A stretch of DNA of 64,000 nucleotides from contig WQYC01000004.1 of the NCBI GenBank assembly GCA_009781425.1, positions 1 through 64,000 of the forward strand. Direction: 5' to 3'. The DNA comes from Oscillospiraceae bacterium. Its GTDB lineage: Bacteria > Bacillota > Clostridia > Oscillospirales > Ruminococcaceae. The translations under genes were made by a program, and so were the position numbers. Below the pieces are notes generated by a model. The model was given only the letters and a program-made list of their open reading frames with translations. It had not been told where the DNA came from and ran no database searches. This document shows, piece by piece, positions 43,104 through 51,071 of the stretch; positions within the stretch are counted from its first letter, which is position 1, and the number at the start of each line of letters is the position of its first letter.

Positions 43104-45038
43104 TTAAACCTCATGCTTTACCTTAGGCGCGTTCGCGATTACTTCTGCTTCGAGTGTCTGCGGTAATTCCTGGTAACGTGCGAATTCCTGCGTAAAGCTT
43201 CCGAGACCCTTTGTCATTTGCAGAATTACAAGCGCGAAGTCTGAGGTTTCCGCCTGCGGCATTTCCGCTACAACCTCGGTCATGCCGTCGCCTGCGGGAT
43301 TCGTCCCGAGAACAGAGCCGCGCCGCTTGTTGACTATTCCCATGACGTCGCCTGTGTTATCGTCGCCGACAAGGATTTTAAGGGAGAGAATCGGCTCAAG
43401 GAGACAAGGAGAAGCCGCTTTCACGCCGTCCTTGAACGCAAGGCGCGCCGCCTGCACAAACGCGATTTCCTTACTGTCAACGGGGTGATACTTGCCGTCG
43501 GTCAGCGTCGCTTTAAGCCTTACCACAGGATAACCTGCGAGCACGCCGTGCTCAACGCTTTCGCGCAAGCCTTTTTCAACAGCGGGGAAGAACTGCTTTG
43601 GTACGCTTCCGCCGAAAACCTTTTCTTCAAATACGAGCTCGTCCTCTGTGTGCGGCTCAAAGTCCATAACAACAACGCCGAACTGCCCTGCGCCGCCCGA
43701 TTGCTTCTTGTGCTTGCCTTCGATTCCTGTGACCTTTTTGCGCACGGTTTCGCGGTAAGCGATAATCGGCTCGGAAAGCTCAACGTCAACGCCGAACTTT
43801 GACTTCATCTTGCTGATAGTATAATTAAGGTGCTGGTCGCCGAGTCCGCCGAGTACCCGCTGGCGTGTTTCGGAGTTATTCACGTAATTGAGAACGCGGT
43901 CTTCTTCAAGGATTTTTGTAATCGCATCGCTTATTTTAGCTTCATCGCCCTTGCCTTTTGCGGCAACTGCCTGGAAGAAAACAGCAACAGGGAACTCAAT
44001 CATCGAGAATTCCGCAGTTTTACCGGGCGCGCAGAGTGCGTCGCCTGTGACGGCGTTCAGCCTTGTAATCGCTACTATATCCCCCGCGAAGGCTTCGGTC
44101 ATGTCTTCCTGCTTCTTGCCTTTGAGAGCTAAGAGCTTGCCGAAGCGCTCGGGCTCGCCTGTTCTTGTGTTAATCGGCTCTGTCTTAGGGTTCAGCGAGC
44201 CTGTAATAATTTTAATGAAGCTCATCTTCCCGACGAACGGGTCAGCGATTGTCTTAAATACAAATGCGGTAAGCGGTGCGGATTCGTCGTATTTCGCCTT
44301 CTTTCCGTCTGCGAGCGGCTCGCCCTCGACATCAGCAGGTGACGGGAAGGAGTTTATAATTAAGTCAAGCAGCTCTTCAATGCCCTCTGCGGTGGTCGCA
44401 GTAGCCTTAACCACAGGCGTAACATCGCCGCCCGCGAGCGCGGCTGTCAAGCCTTTATTAATTTCATCGTCCGAAAGCTCCATAGTTTCGAGGAACTTCT
44501 CCATGAGAGCTTCGTCTGTTCCCGCAACTAATTCCGACAGCGTATCGCGGTCGGTTAATTCGCAGACAGAGCCGCCGAACTGCGATTTTATGCCGTCGAG
44601 AGTCTTCGCGAAGTCAGCGTTTTCCTCGTCGTTCTTAGTAACCACGAAAACGCAGGCTTTGCCTTGCTTCTTGGCTTCTTTATAAGCTTTAATTGTACCT
44701 ACTTGAACGCCGTCCTTCGCACCTACGGTAATCACGACGGTCTCAGCGGCGCGCACACCCTCGTACATTCCGCCGATAAAATCGAACTGTCCGGGCGTGT
44801 CAACTATATTAATTTTTGCATTTTTCCACTCGGTATAGGCGAGAGAGGTGTTGAGCGAGATTTTCCTCTTGATTTCCTCCGGGTCGTGGTCGCAGACTGT
44901 TGAGCCGTCAACTACCTTACCCATTCTGTCGGTGCCCTTGCTCTTGAACAGCAGAGCCTCCGCCAAGGTTGTCTTTCCGCTTCCTCCGTGACCCGCGAGG
45001 GCAATGTTCCTTATGCTTGCGCTTTTGTAAGTCTTCAT
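43104..45038 (-). CDS. EF-G paralogue (FusA2-like translation GTPase)
   Basis: This 644-residue protein has the EF-G domain order: a G domain with LAGHGGSGKTTLAEALLF, a VDTPGQFDFI G3-like motif and VVTKND (G4), then domain II, III, IV and V. It differs from canonical EF-G (about 690-700 residues, GHVDHGKTT-like or AHIDAGKTT P-loop). The DxPG motif is present. Such paralogues are common in Clostridia, with uncertain roles, possibly in ribosome recycling or stress. It has its own promoter and terminator. Confidence 0.88.
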   Translation of the reverse strand: MKTYKSASIRNIALAGHGGSGKTTLAEALLFKSKGTDRMGKVVDGSTVCDHDPEEIKRKISLNTSLAYTEWKNAKINIVDTPGQFDFIGGMYEGVRAAETVVITVGAKDGVQVGTIKAYKEAKKQGKACVFVVTKNDEENADFAKTLDGIKSQFGGSVCELTDRDTLSELVAGTDEALMEKFLETMELSDDEINKGLTAALAGGDVTPVVKATATTAEGIEELLDLIINSFPSPADVEGEPLADGKKAKYDESAPLTAFVFKTIADPFVGKMSFIKIITGSLNPKTEPINTRTGEPERFGKLLALKGKKQEDMTEAFAGDIVAITRLNAVTGDALCAPGKTAEFSMIEFPVAVFFQAVAAKGKGDEAKISDAITKILEEDRVLNYVNNSETRQRVLGGLGDQHLNYTISKMKSKFGVDVELSEPIIAYRETVRKKVTGIEGKHKKQSGGAGQFGVVVMDFEPHTEDELVFEEKVFGGSVPKQFFPAVEKGLRESVEHGVLAGYPVVRLKATLTDGKYHPVDSKEIAFVQAARLAFKDGVKAASPCLLEPILSLKILVGDDNTGDVMGIVNKRRGSVLGTNPAGDGMTEVVAEMPQAETSDFALVILQMTKGLGSFTQEFARYQELPQTLEAEVIANAPKVKHEV

Positions 45039-45074
45039 AAGCAGATTCCTTTCGATTTTTTAACGTTAAAAATA

Positions 45075-45103
45075 ATTATAACAAAAAAAAGCTGACAAGT
45101 CAA
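45075..45103 (-). promoter_or_regulatory. Promoter of the EF-G-like gene
   Basis: On the minus strand TTGACT (45098-45103), a 17-nt spacer and TATAAT (45075-45080). Confidence 0.75.
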
Positions 45104-45114
45104 GTCTTCTGTTC

Positions 45115-45148
45115 ATAAAAAAGCTCCGATTTTAAAAATCGGAGCTTT
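45115..45148 (-). terminator. Intrinsic terminator of spoIIID
   Basis: On the minus strand AAAGCTCCGATTTT pairs with AAAATCGGAGCTTT and a run of T follows. It lies directly downstream of the spoIIID 3' half. Confidence 0.85.
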
Positions 45149-45152
45149 CTTT

Positions 45153-45308
45153 TTATAATCTTCCCGCGCTTTCCGCGCTGTATTTCAACTTTGTCGCCAT
45201 ACCGCCGCGAATGTGACGTTCCTGCTTATTTTTTTCAAGCACCGCCGCGACTTCCTTGTGTAAAGCGGGGTTGGTTTTTTCAAGTCTTGTTGTTATATCC
45301 TGATGTAC
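45153..45308 (-). pseudogene. spoIIID: 3' half of spoIIID (split by the mobile element)
   Basis: This fragment encodes VHQDITTRLEKTNPALHKEV..., then the characteristic SpoIIID C-terminal motif with RHIRGGMATKLKYS, ending in a TAA at 45153-45155. In SpoIIID of B. subtilis the helix-turn-helix KSTVHKDLTERLP and the RHLRGGEATKLKY tail correspond to these residues. No start codon belongs to it in place; the in-frame ATG at 45338 lies in the element. It is well conserved and undamaged, followed by its own terminator, so it is a split gene and not a decaying one. Joined to the 5' half (51435-51590) at the shared GTACAT core, it gives a 96-residue SpoIIID. Confidence 0.9.
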
Positions 45309-46833
45309 TGTTGTAACAAACGTGAACGTTTTGTTCAAGCCCTATATCTGACAGCATTTTAAGGTAAATATCAACATTACCGTTTTTATCTACTTCTATT
45401 TTCTCAAGGATTTGTTTTATTTGGGCATTTGTCATATCTTTGAGCGAGGTAACACTTTCAATGCTCTTGAATGTTGTGCTCAATATCGTTTCAAGCATAT
45501 CACCCTTATTAATATTCTGTTCAATCATTATCAATTCAGTTTCTGCCATTTTTATATCGGCATTAACTTCGCCGATTTTTTTACGCATTTCCTCACGACT
45601 AATTAACTCATCTTCATACATATCCATATATTTTTGCTTTGTATTGCCGAGTTTTTTTAATTTTTTCTTTAAGTCTTGTTCGGATATAATATTTTCGTTC
45701 TTTGTCTTATATTGTTTATTGAAATCTTCTTTTATATTCTTTAAAATGTTAGGTTTGTCTTTTAATAAAGCTAAAAAATAATCCTCAATTGCATTTATCA
45801 AATCAATTTCAAAAATTTTAACTTTGTTGACACAAGTGTCTGCGCCGTTAGCACTTCTACCACTACACAGCCAATCTATATAGGTGTGTTTATAGGTTCT
45901 CACCCTGCGTCTAAATGAATAACCGCAGTCTTTACATTTAATAAGCGTACTGAATAAGTGCTTGTTACTTTGCCTTTCATGTTTTATATTAAATGCTACG
46001 CATCTTTGCGATAATATTTCACCCGCTTTTTGAAAGGTTTTATCATTAATGATTCTAAGCTCTGATTTTTCTATAATTATCCAATCACGCTCATCTTTTA
46101 CAGTGCGCACTCCTGTTAAAAAATCGGTTACTTCTTCTTTTCCGTTTATTATCTTGCCGACATAGATTTCATTTGTCAGAATCCGAGCTATAGCGTTTTG
46201 ACTCCACAAACAATTTCTTTTTGTTTTTATCCCCTCACTGTTAAGAGTGCAAGCAATCTTGTTTGCACCGTAACCCTCGCAAGTGTATAAGTGATAAATG
46301 CGTTTTACAATATCTGCTTCTTTTTGATTTATAGTTAAATTAAAGGAATCCCCTATAGTTTTGTCGTAACCGTATACAATATTTGGAACGCGCCCTTTTT
46401 CGGCATTTATTTTTTTACTCATCTTTATACGCTTGGAAGTATTTGCGCTTTCCTCCTGTGCTACAAGCGCAAGTGTACCCAAAACCATTTCGCTGTCGTG
46501 TGACGTGAGGTTAGCATTAACAAAATTACAAGCAATCCCCTTTGACTTCATGTAGCGTATACCTTGCAAAAAATCAACAGCATTTCGCGCAAGCCTTGAA
46601 ATATCCTTTGCAACCACCATTTCAAATATTTTACTTTCACAGTCCTTCATCAATTGCAAAAACTGCACCCTATTTTTCGTTTTAGTACCGGAAATTCCCT
46701 CATCTGCATAAATTCTAATTAGATTAAAATTATTCTTTTTAGCGTACTCCTCAAAAAACGCTTTTTGTGTTTCAAGACTGTTAAGTTGGTCTTCTTTGTT
46801 TGTACTGACACGACAATAAGCGGCTATGTTCAT
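45280..46833 (-). CDS. Large serine recombinase of the spoIIID intervening element
   Basis: The 517-residue enzyme is expected to excise and integrate the element. The N-terminal resolvase domain has AYCRVSTNKEDQ (catalytic Ser near residue 10), RIYADEGISGT and AKDISRLARN. It is followed by a recombinase domain with GYGANKIACTLNSEGI and NEIYVGKI, a zinc-ribbon (CKDCGYSFRRR and a later Cys pair) and a coiled-coil of about 370-450. This matches SpoIVCA- and TP901-type large serine recombinases. Its last codons run past the att core into the spoIIID 3' half, so the C-terminus (SGYNNKT) is encoded by host sequence and would change after excision. It follows three small genes with overlapping ends, so it is probably transcribed from the promoter at 47805-47833. 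Confidence 0.93.
   Translation of the reverse strand: MNIAAYCRVSTNKEDQLNSLETQKAFFEEYAKKNNFNLIRIYADEGISGTKTKNRVQFLQLMKDCESKIFEMVVAKDISRLARNAVDFLQGIRYMKSKGIACNFVNANLTSHDSEMVLGTLALVAQEESANTSKRIKMSKKINAEKGRVPNIVYGYDKTIGDSFNLTINQKEADIVKRIYHLYTCEGYGANKIACTLNSEGIKTKRNCLWSQNAIARILTNEIYVGKIINGKEEVTDFLTGVRTVKDERDWIIIEKSELRIINDKTFQKAGEILSQRCVAFNIKHERQSNKHLFSTLIKCKDCGYSFRRRVRTYKHTYIDWLCSGRSANGADTCVNKVKIFEIDLINAIEDYFLALLKDKPNILKNIKEDFNKQYKTKNENIISEQDLKKKLKKLGNTKQKYMDMYEDELISREEMRKKIGEVNADIKMAETELIMIEQNINKGDMLETILSTTFKSIESVTSLKDMTNAQIKQILEKIEVDKNGNVDIYLKMLSDIGLEQNVHVCYNSTSGYNNKT
45303..45308. other. att core (spoIIID 3' side)
   Basis: GTACAT on the minus strand, with AC before it on the minus strand. The same core occurs at 51450-51455. 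Crossover here restores the spoIIID frame. Confidence 0.8.
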
Positions 46834-47027
46834 TGGTGTTTAACTTCCTCCTCAAATAATTCAATAATCTCTCTTGGAGCATAGGTAAACATACCCGTTT
46901 CAGAATCGGATATACCTTTACACGTATTAGAGCGATAAAACCGCTCCATTGCTTCTTCATATGTCCAATTATGACTTTTAGCTAAGTTTTCAACCACTAA
47001 GCAAATTAAAGATGTATCGTCAAACAT
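46830..47027 (-). CDS. Small protein, DUF3791-like
   Basis: A 65-residue protein with LICLVVENLAKSHNWTYEEAMERF and a C-terminal FEEEVKHQ tail, resembling DUF3791-type partner proteins that flank DUF3990 genes. Its stop overlaps the recombinase ATG (ATGA). It is placed downstream of the DUF3990 gene, so it could be an antitoxin or adaptor; no function is established. Confidence 0.65.
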   Translation of the reverse strand: MFDDTSLICLVVENLAKSHNWTYEEAMERFYRSNTCKGISDSETGMFTYAPREIIELFEEEVKHQ

Positions 47028-47029
47028 AA

Positions 47030-47527
47030 TTAGTCCCCCAGTTTATAACTTTCTATAAATTTTAATGCGTTAATACCTTTTTGCGTGGTGATACAGTACT
47101 GATTATTTGGCTTTGAAAAACTTAATTGCCTAATAAAAAAATTTTTGTCTTCTTCCCCTATGCGTCCTTTTTCTAATAAACGCAGATAATAGTTTATTGT
47201 CGGTGCAATTTCATCATCTGCCATGCCGCCGTATACAGCGTCATATTGATGTGTTTGTGCCTTGCCCGCTCTGCTGTTTAAAACGAAATAAAGCCAATCT
47301 TCTGTATAACCGTCAAATGATAAAAGGTTTAAACCGTTTGTGTTAAATTCGTAGATACTAACAAAAGCATTTTCTCTCTTCTCTGCTTTTGCTCGGCGCG
47401 GAGCCCACTTTTCCGCTTGCTCTCGTAGTGTTGTTACATAAAACCCTTTTCCGAAGTCTAAGTTAAATCGTCCGTAATCTATGTCAGGTGTTTTTATTTC
47501 CATATAAGAGCCGTGATAAACTAACAT
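47030..47527 (-). CDS. DUF3990 protein (ADP-ribosyltransferase-like toxin candidate)
   Basis: The 165-residue protein begins MLVYHGSYMEIKTPDIDYGR and contains LDFGKGFYVTTLREQAEKWA, the typical DUF3990 signature. YHGS and GFYVTT resemble the His and Tyr motifs of H-Y-E ADP-ribosyltransferases; the third catalytic residue is not certain. DUF3990 genes lie next to DUF3791 genes in many Clostridia and the set has been suggested to be toxin-antitoxin-like, but activity is not proven. It overlaps the upstream DUF3791 gene by 7 nt. Confidence 0.8.
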   Translation of the reverse strand: MLVYHGSYMEIKTPDIDYGRFNLDFGKGFYVTTLREQAEKWAPRRAKAEKRENAFVSIYEFNTNGLNLLSFDGYTEDWLYFVLNSRAGKAQTHQYDAVYGGMADDEIAPTINYYLRLLEKGRIGEEDKNFFIRQLSFSKPNNQYCITTQKGINALKFIESYKLGD

Positions 47528-47757
47528 GAGAATTTCACCTCGTTTTTCACAAAGTACTCCCGTATTTCATTTAAAATATATTCACTGCCAAGAGTGTGGG
47601 TGGTTTCATAATGCTCCGTATACAAATCCCAAAGATTGCTGTTTTTTAAAACATCATAAGTAATCGTTTTATCTCCGTTAAAGAATTCCCTTGCCGCGAT
47701 TTCTATTACCCAGACCACATATTCCATTACTTCCGAGGTCATTTTATTAGTAGACAT
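47521..47757 (-). CDS. DUF3791 family protein
   Basis: A 78-residue protein with EVMEYVVWVIEIAAREFFNG and the YDVLKNSNLWDLYTEHYETT motif of the DUF3791 family. It is the first gene of the operon that includes DUF3990, a second small partner and the recombinase. Its probable role is antitoxin-like for DUF3990, inferred from adjacency. Confidence 0.8.
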   Translation of the reverse strand: MSTNKMTSEVMEYVVWVIEIAAREFFNGDKTITYDVLKNSNLWDLYTEHYETTHTLGSEYILNEIREYFVKNEVKFSC

Positions 47758-47804
47758 ATTTCAAAACCTTTCGTGTTTTATGCGATGTTTCTGTTACATC
47801 TTAT

Positions 47805-47833
47805 ATTATATATGATAATCCTTTTTTTGTCAA
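47805..47833 (-). promoter_or_regulatory. Consensus promoter of the DUF3791-DUF3990-recombinase operon
   Basis: On the minus strand TTGACA (47828-47833), a 17-nt spacer and TATAAT (47805-47810). It is a vegetative sigma-A type and not an obvious sporulation-specific promoter. Confidence 0.8.
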
Positions 47834-47941
47834 GTGCATAAAAAGTCGATTATTGTTTATTATGTTTATATTATACCATATTACATTTTGCCTTGCAAGG
47901 ATTTAAATACGGTTATAACTCGTTTATAATTATAATCATCA

Positions 47942-48334
47942 TTAAAAATCTAAGCAAGCAATTTGTTCTAAAGCTGATATAGCGTCACGCATTCCACCGC
48001 TTGAATGTTCGGCGATTAATACTAATGATTGCTCATCATAGACAAAGCCTTCGTTGTCGCATATATACGACAGACGCTCGATTATGTCTGATTGATTTAT
48101 AGGTCTAAGCGTGTGTTTCTGACAGCGTGAGATTATCGTGTTTGGAATTTTTTCGGGATTTGTTGTGCAGAGTATGAACACAACATATTCGGGAGGTTCT
48201 TCTAAGTCTTTGAGTAATGCGTTGAACGCAGGGTCGGTCAATTGGTGACATTCGTCTAATATAAATATTTTGTACTTTGATATCGGGCGAAAGCGGAGTT
48301 GTTCCGTAATGCAAAAATGCTCCGTGATTTTCAC
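47942..48334 (-). pseudogene. DnaX (clamp-loader gamma/tau) internal fragment
   Basis: The frame encodes about 130 residues with the clamp-loader motifs YKIFILDECHQLT (Walker B), ALLKDLEEPPEYVVFILCTT and IPNTIISRCQKHTLRPI (SRC motif). Sensor-region residues follow (GGMRDAISALEQI). It lacks the N-terminal Walker A region and everything after domain I. Its GTG start overlaps the stop of the preceding small gene and lies inside a terminator hairpin. It is probably a truncated relic, although a short phage-type DnaX-like protein cannot be excluded. Confidence 0.75.
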
Positions 48335-48340
48335 GAAGCA
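48313..48340 (-). terminator. Intrinsic terminator after the small 53-aa gene
   Basis: On the minus strand TGCTTCGTGA-AAA-TCACGGAGCA (10-bp stem with one wobble) is followed by TTTTT. It overlaps the small-gene stop and the dnaX-fragment start. Confidence 0.8.
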
Positions 48341-48492
48341 CTTTCATTTATTTTTGCTTGCTCAACTCTGTTTCCCGTGGCTTTTATAACCTTAGAAACT
48401 GCGACTTCAGCTAACAATTTAGTTATGTATTTCACTGTTTCTTTTTCCGAATTAGGATTATGAAACGTGAAATTTAACTTTTGCTTTCTCAA
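48331..48492 (-). CDS. Small element protein, 53 aa
   Basis: A TTG at 48492, 9 nt from GAGGGAG, opens a frame with RKQKLNFTFHNPNSEKETVK and a helical middle part containing LLAEVAVSKV. Similar short proteins with a LNFTFHNPN-like start occur in Clostridia integrative elements, as far as I recall. It is too short for standard gene calling. A directionality factor role is conceivable but not supported by sequence. Confidence 0.6.
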   Translation of the reverse strand: MRKQKLNFTFHNPNSEKETVKYITKLLAEVAVSKVIKATGNRVEQAKINESAS

Positions 48493-48820
48493 CGTTATCA
48501 TCTCCCTCACGCTCTTTGTATATAACTATGAGCAAGATAAGGAATATATGAATCAGCTGATAAAAATATTTTATTGCAATAACACTCATTTATATATTCC
48601 CTTATAAATATTTAAGGAAATTCCAAAACGATACTCCAAAATGATATATTTATATTCACAAAATATTTTTTATATAGCATCTAAATATATTACATCAGTT
48701 GATATTTATCAGATTACCCATATTGGGTAAAATGATAAAGTATCGTTTGTGTTAATCGCAATTACAATAATGATTTAACACGATTTTGAGCGAAATAAAA
48801 TGTAGTAATTTTAACGCCTT
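48493..48820. other. AT-rich region with inverted repeats, candidate replication origin of the element
   Basis: About 330 nt with no supported gene. It contains a perfect TTACCC-ATATT-GGGTAA palindrome (48714-48730), a 10-bp inverted repeat AAACGATACT (48626-48635) with AGTATCGTTT (48739-48748), and several CTGATAAA/TTTATCAG-type motifs. The position next to a Rep-like gene suggests an origin (double-strand origin or oriT-like), which is an inference. Confidence 0.45.
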
Positions 48821-49720
48821 TTACATTTCCATGTAATACGTAATTAAATCTTTTATCATTGAAATATAATCGCAAACATTTTTATGCGAAATAAATTCAA
48901 CGCTACAAGTTTTTCTTGCAATGCTCTTGGCTCTTACGCCGGGATTCCCAACACCACACATTTTACAGAATTCTTCAAGTTGTTTCATATTATAAAAAAC
49001 ATCTTGATTAGCCCATATATATGGTGTTATAATATCATTCCTTTCTTTTAATGGTCGGTGTTTTTTCGTCCATAAATAATTGTCGAAGAGATTCTTATTG
49101 CATTCGTTTAAATACTCATTATAAAATTTAATTATTTTATCAAGTCTTATAAACAATTGCTTTATAACATCTTCGGGTGATTTGCCTTTAAGTTTCATCA
49201 TTCTGAACTCAAGCCGAGCTTTACAAGGAAATCTGTATAAACTTTCTTTCCCCTTGTCGTAATAATCAATACATATGTATTGATTTTTCACGTAAACACT
49301 GCGCTTGAATCGTGACCTATGACCCATACTTCCAGTAGCCTCATCATTTTTAAAGCTATAAGACATAGTGAATAAATCTACAATAAAAGCATTTAATTTG
49401 TAGTATTCTTGATAGCTATCGTCGTAACAATCTAATCTTACGTCAATTCTGCTATATTCCCATTTGCGTATTTTCATCATTTTTATTGATTTCGCTATTA
49501 CCTGCTCAAACAATGAAAATTCTAAAACTTCATTGCCAGCTAAACCATGCGGATTCATTTTGATGTAACACGCGGTTTTCCCTGTTTTTCGGTTAGTCCT
49601 GTAATGTACCTCAACGGCATTTTCATCAACTTCAAAAAGAACAGGTTTTTGCCAACTACGAATTTCTACGGTATGTATGCTTGCGGTTAATTCGTAATTT
49701 AATAATTTACTTTTGTTCAA
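48821..49720 (-). CDS. Replication initiation factor-like protein (Rep_trans-like)
   Basis: The 299-residue product resembles plasmid/transposon rolling-circle initiators. It has NYELTASIHTVEIRSWQKPV, RIDVRLDCYDDSYQEYYK (RxD motif), YICIDYYDKGKESLYR (a conserved YDKxxE-like motif) and ARLEFRMMK. I chose a TTG at 49720 because GGAGG lies 6 nt before it; an ATG at 49747 would place the Shine-Dalgarno inside the gene. The family assignment is from motif resemblance only. Confidence 0.6.
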   Translation of the reverse strand: MNKSKLLNYELTASIHTVEIRSWQKPVLFEVDENAVEVHYRTNRKTGKTACYIKMNPHGLAGNEVLEFSLFEQVIAKSIKMMKIRKWEYSRIDVRLDCYDDSYQEYYKLNAFIVDLFTMSYSFKNDEATGSMGHRSRFKRSVYVKNQYICIDYYDKGKESLYRFPCKARLEFRMMKLKGKSPEDVIKQLFIRLDKIIKFYNEYLNECNKNLFDNYLWTKKHRPLKERNDIITPYIWANQDVFYNMKQLEEFCKMCGVGNPGVRAKSIARKTCSVEFISHKNVCDYISMIKDLITYYMEM

Positions 49721-49902
49721 TTTCTTCCTCCTTTTTTTATTGAACATAGTAAATCATTTAGAAGTATCTGTTTTGGATACCTTAGTCCGCATTGTAGCAT
49801 AGTTGTATCATTATGTCAACCGGATTATGGGATTTTTTTATTTTTGTGAATATTGCACATATTTCGAAAATATTTTTGAAAATTTTTTACCCAACCTTTA
49901 AT

Positions 49903-50328
49903 TTATACTATTTGTGCATTAACTACACGGATATTATTTTTTTCAAGCATTTTAACTATATCTACAATAGAATTTTTTCCTGCTTCTAACATAGCACGGT
50001 TAAATTCACTTACATAATACTCGCTGTAAACCGTCAAAGATAAATCGGGGGGCGGGATTAATAATAAGCCTTCTTTCCATAATACAGAGTATATTTCAAT
50101 AGTATATAAAATGGTTCCCTTAAATCCTTTGCCGAACAGTTTTTTATTTTTGGGTGTCCAAGAGCCCCATTTTTTTGTTTCGTAGCGCGCAAATTCGAAT
50201 TGTTTGTTCTTCTTCATAAATGCTTTATATGACCAACTATTATAATTCACAAAAGGTTTTTGCTGCGCTTCCTCTGTTTGTTTTATAATAAGTTTAGTTA
50301 ATTTCTCTGCATTTACTTGTATCATCAT
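49903..50328 (-). CDS. Hypothetical protein of the element, 141 aa
   Basis: A soluble, basic protein with aromatic-rich segments (YNSWSYKAFMKKNKQFEFAR, GSWTPKNKKLFGKGFKG) and a C-terminal helical part. No family recognised. It starts 1 nt after the upstream gene ends and is transcribed with it from the switch promoter. Two adjacent ATGs (50328 and 50325) are possible starts. Confidence 0.6.
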   Translation of the reverse strand: MMIQVNAEKLTKLIIKQTEEAQQKPFVNYNSWSYKAFMKKNKQFEFARYETKKWGSWTPKNKKLFGKGFKGTILYTIEIYSVLWKEGLLLIPPPDLSLTVYSEYYVSEFNRAMLEAGKNSIVDIVKMLEKNNIRVVNAQIV

Positions 50329-50329
50329 T

Positions 50330-50857
50330 TTAAATATTTCCCTTTCCTGTTATATCCAAGTTATCATCAACAAGATATTTCGCCTCTGTAACTATTTTAG
50401 GATATTTTCTCATCAGTGCTTTAATCATTCGTTTAAGCAAGCGTGTCATATTTGTTTTTGGTTTCATACGCTCAGAAAATATTTTGAAAAAAGCTCGTTC
50501 TAATCTCGTTACAGGGAGATTCACATAAACTCGTTCATTGTATTTATTTTTAGAAACATACTTTATTCTTTGATATTCATCGTGAAGGTCTTCAATATTA
50601 TCCTCTTCATTGCAAAGCATATCATCATCACCCCACCTTGTCTTTTCTTTATTAATTTTTGCGACAACAGCAGATTTAGGAATAAAAATTTTATTATATG
50701 TCGAACATTTGAATGAATCCTTAAAGTCGCTGTGCTCATATACACCTTCTTTGTTTCTTTCGCCAAGCCAACTCTTAGCTGTCACGTAAGATATGTCAAA
50801 TATATACTGCATATCTTTAATTACTATGTAGCCGTCATATTCTTGTTTTTTTGCCAT
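50330..50857 (-). CDS. Putative DNA-binding protein of the element
   Basis: The 175-residue protein begins KKQEYDGYIVIKDMQYIFDI followed by SYVTAKSWLGE, which has the pattern of a winged helix-turn-helix/excisionase-like region. Its C-terminal half is basic with KPKTNMTRLLKRMIKALMRK. The ATG at 50857 follows GGGGGA; an upstream in-frame ATG at 50959 overlaps the promoter region. It is under control of the divergent switch promoter and is a candidate for a recombination directionality factor, an inference from position. Confidence 0.6.
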   Translation of the reverse strand: MAKKQEYDGYIVIKDMQYIFDISYVTAKSWLGERNKEGVYEHSDFKDSFKCSTYNKIFIPKSAVVAKINKEKTRWGDDDMLCNEEDNIEDLHDEYQRIKYVSKNKYNERVYVNLPVTRLERAFFKIFSERMKPKTNMTRLLKRMIKALMRKYPKIVTEAKYLVDDNLDITGKGNI

Positions 50858-50930
50858 GTTTATATATCCCCCTTTTTTATTTATAAGGGTGTTATCTAAA
50901 TTGCAAAGCGTGATAAACCCCTTTTCCCAT

Positions 50931-50973
50931 AGTATATCATGTTTTTGACACGATGTCAACTATTATATATTAT
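50931..50973. promoter_or_regulatory. Divergent overlapping promoters with a shared palindromic operator
   Basis: On the plus strand TTGACA (50945-50950), 17 nt and TATTAT (50968-50973) face the XRE gene. On the minus strand TTGACA (50954-50959), 17 nt and TATACT (50931-50936) face the 50857 gene. The two -35 boxes form the palindrome TTGACA-CGA-TGTCAA, so RNA polymerase cannot occupy both sites at once. The adjacent XRE repressor probably binds here. Confidence 0.75.
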
Positions 50974-51071
50974 ATAGTTAGCACATTGCGAACGGTTAAA
51001 GCGTTATACTTTTATGTAGTAAAACCTTTATAAGCTCTCGTGTGCTATATTTGATATAAGGCGGTATTGTT

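Noticed and set aside
45153-45338. Independent 61-codon gene beginning inside the element
   Set aside because: The first ten codons are element sequence and the rest is the spoIIID 3' half, so it is better described as part of the split gene.
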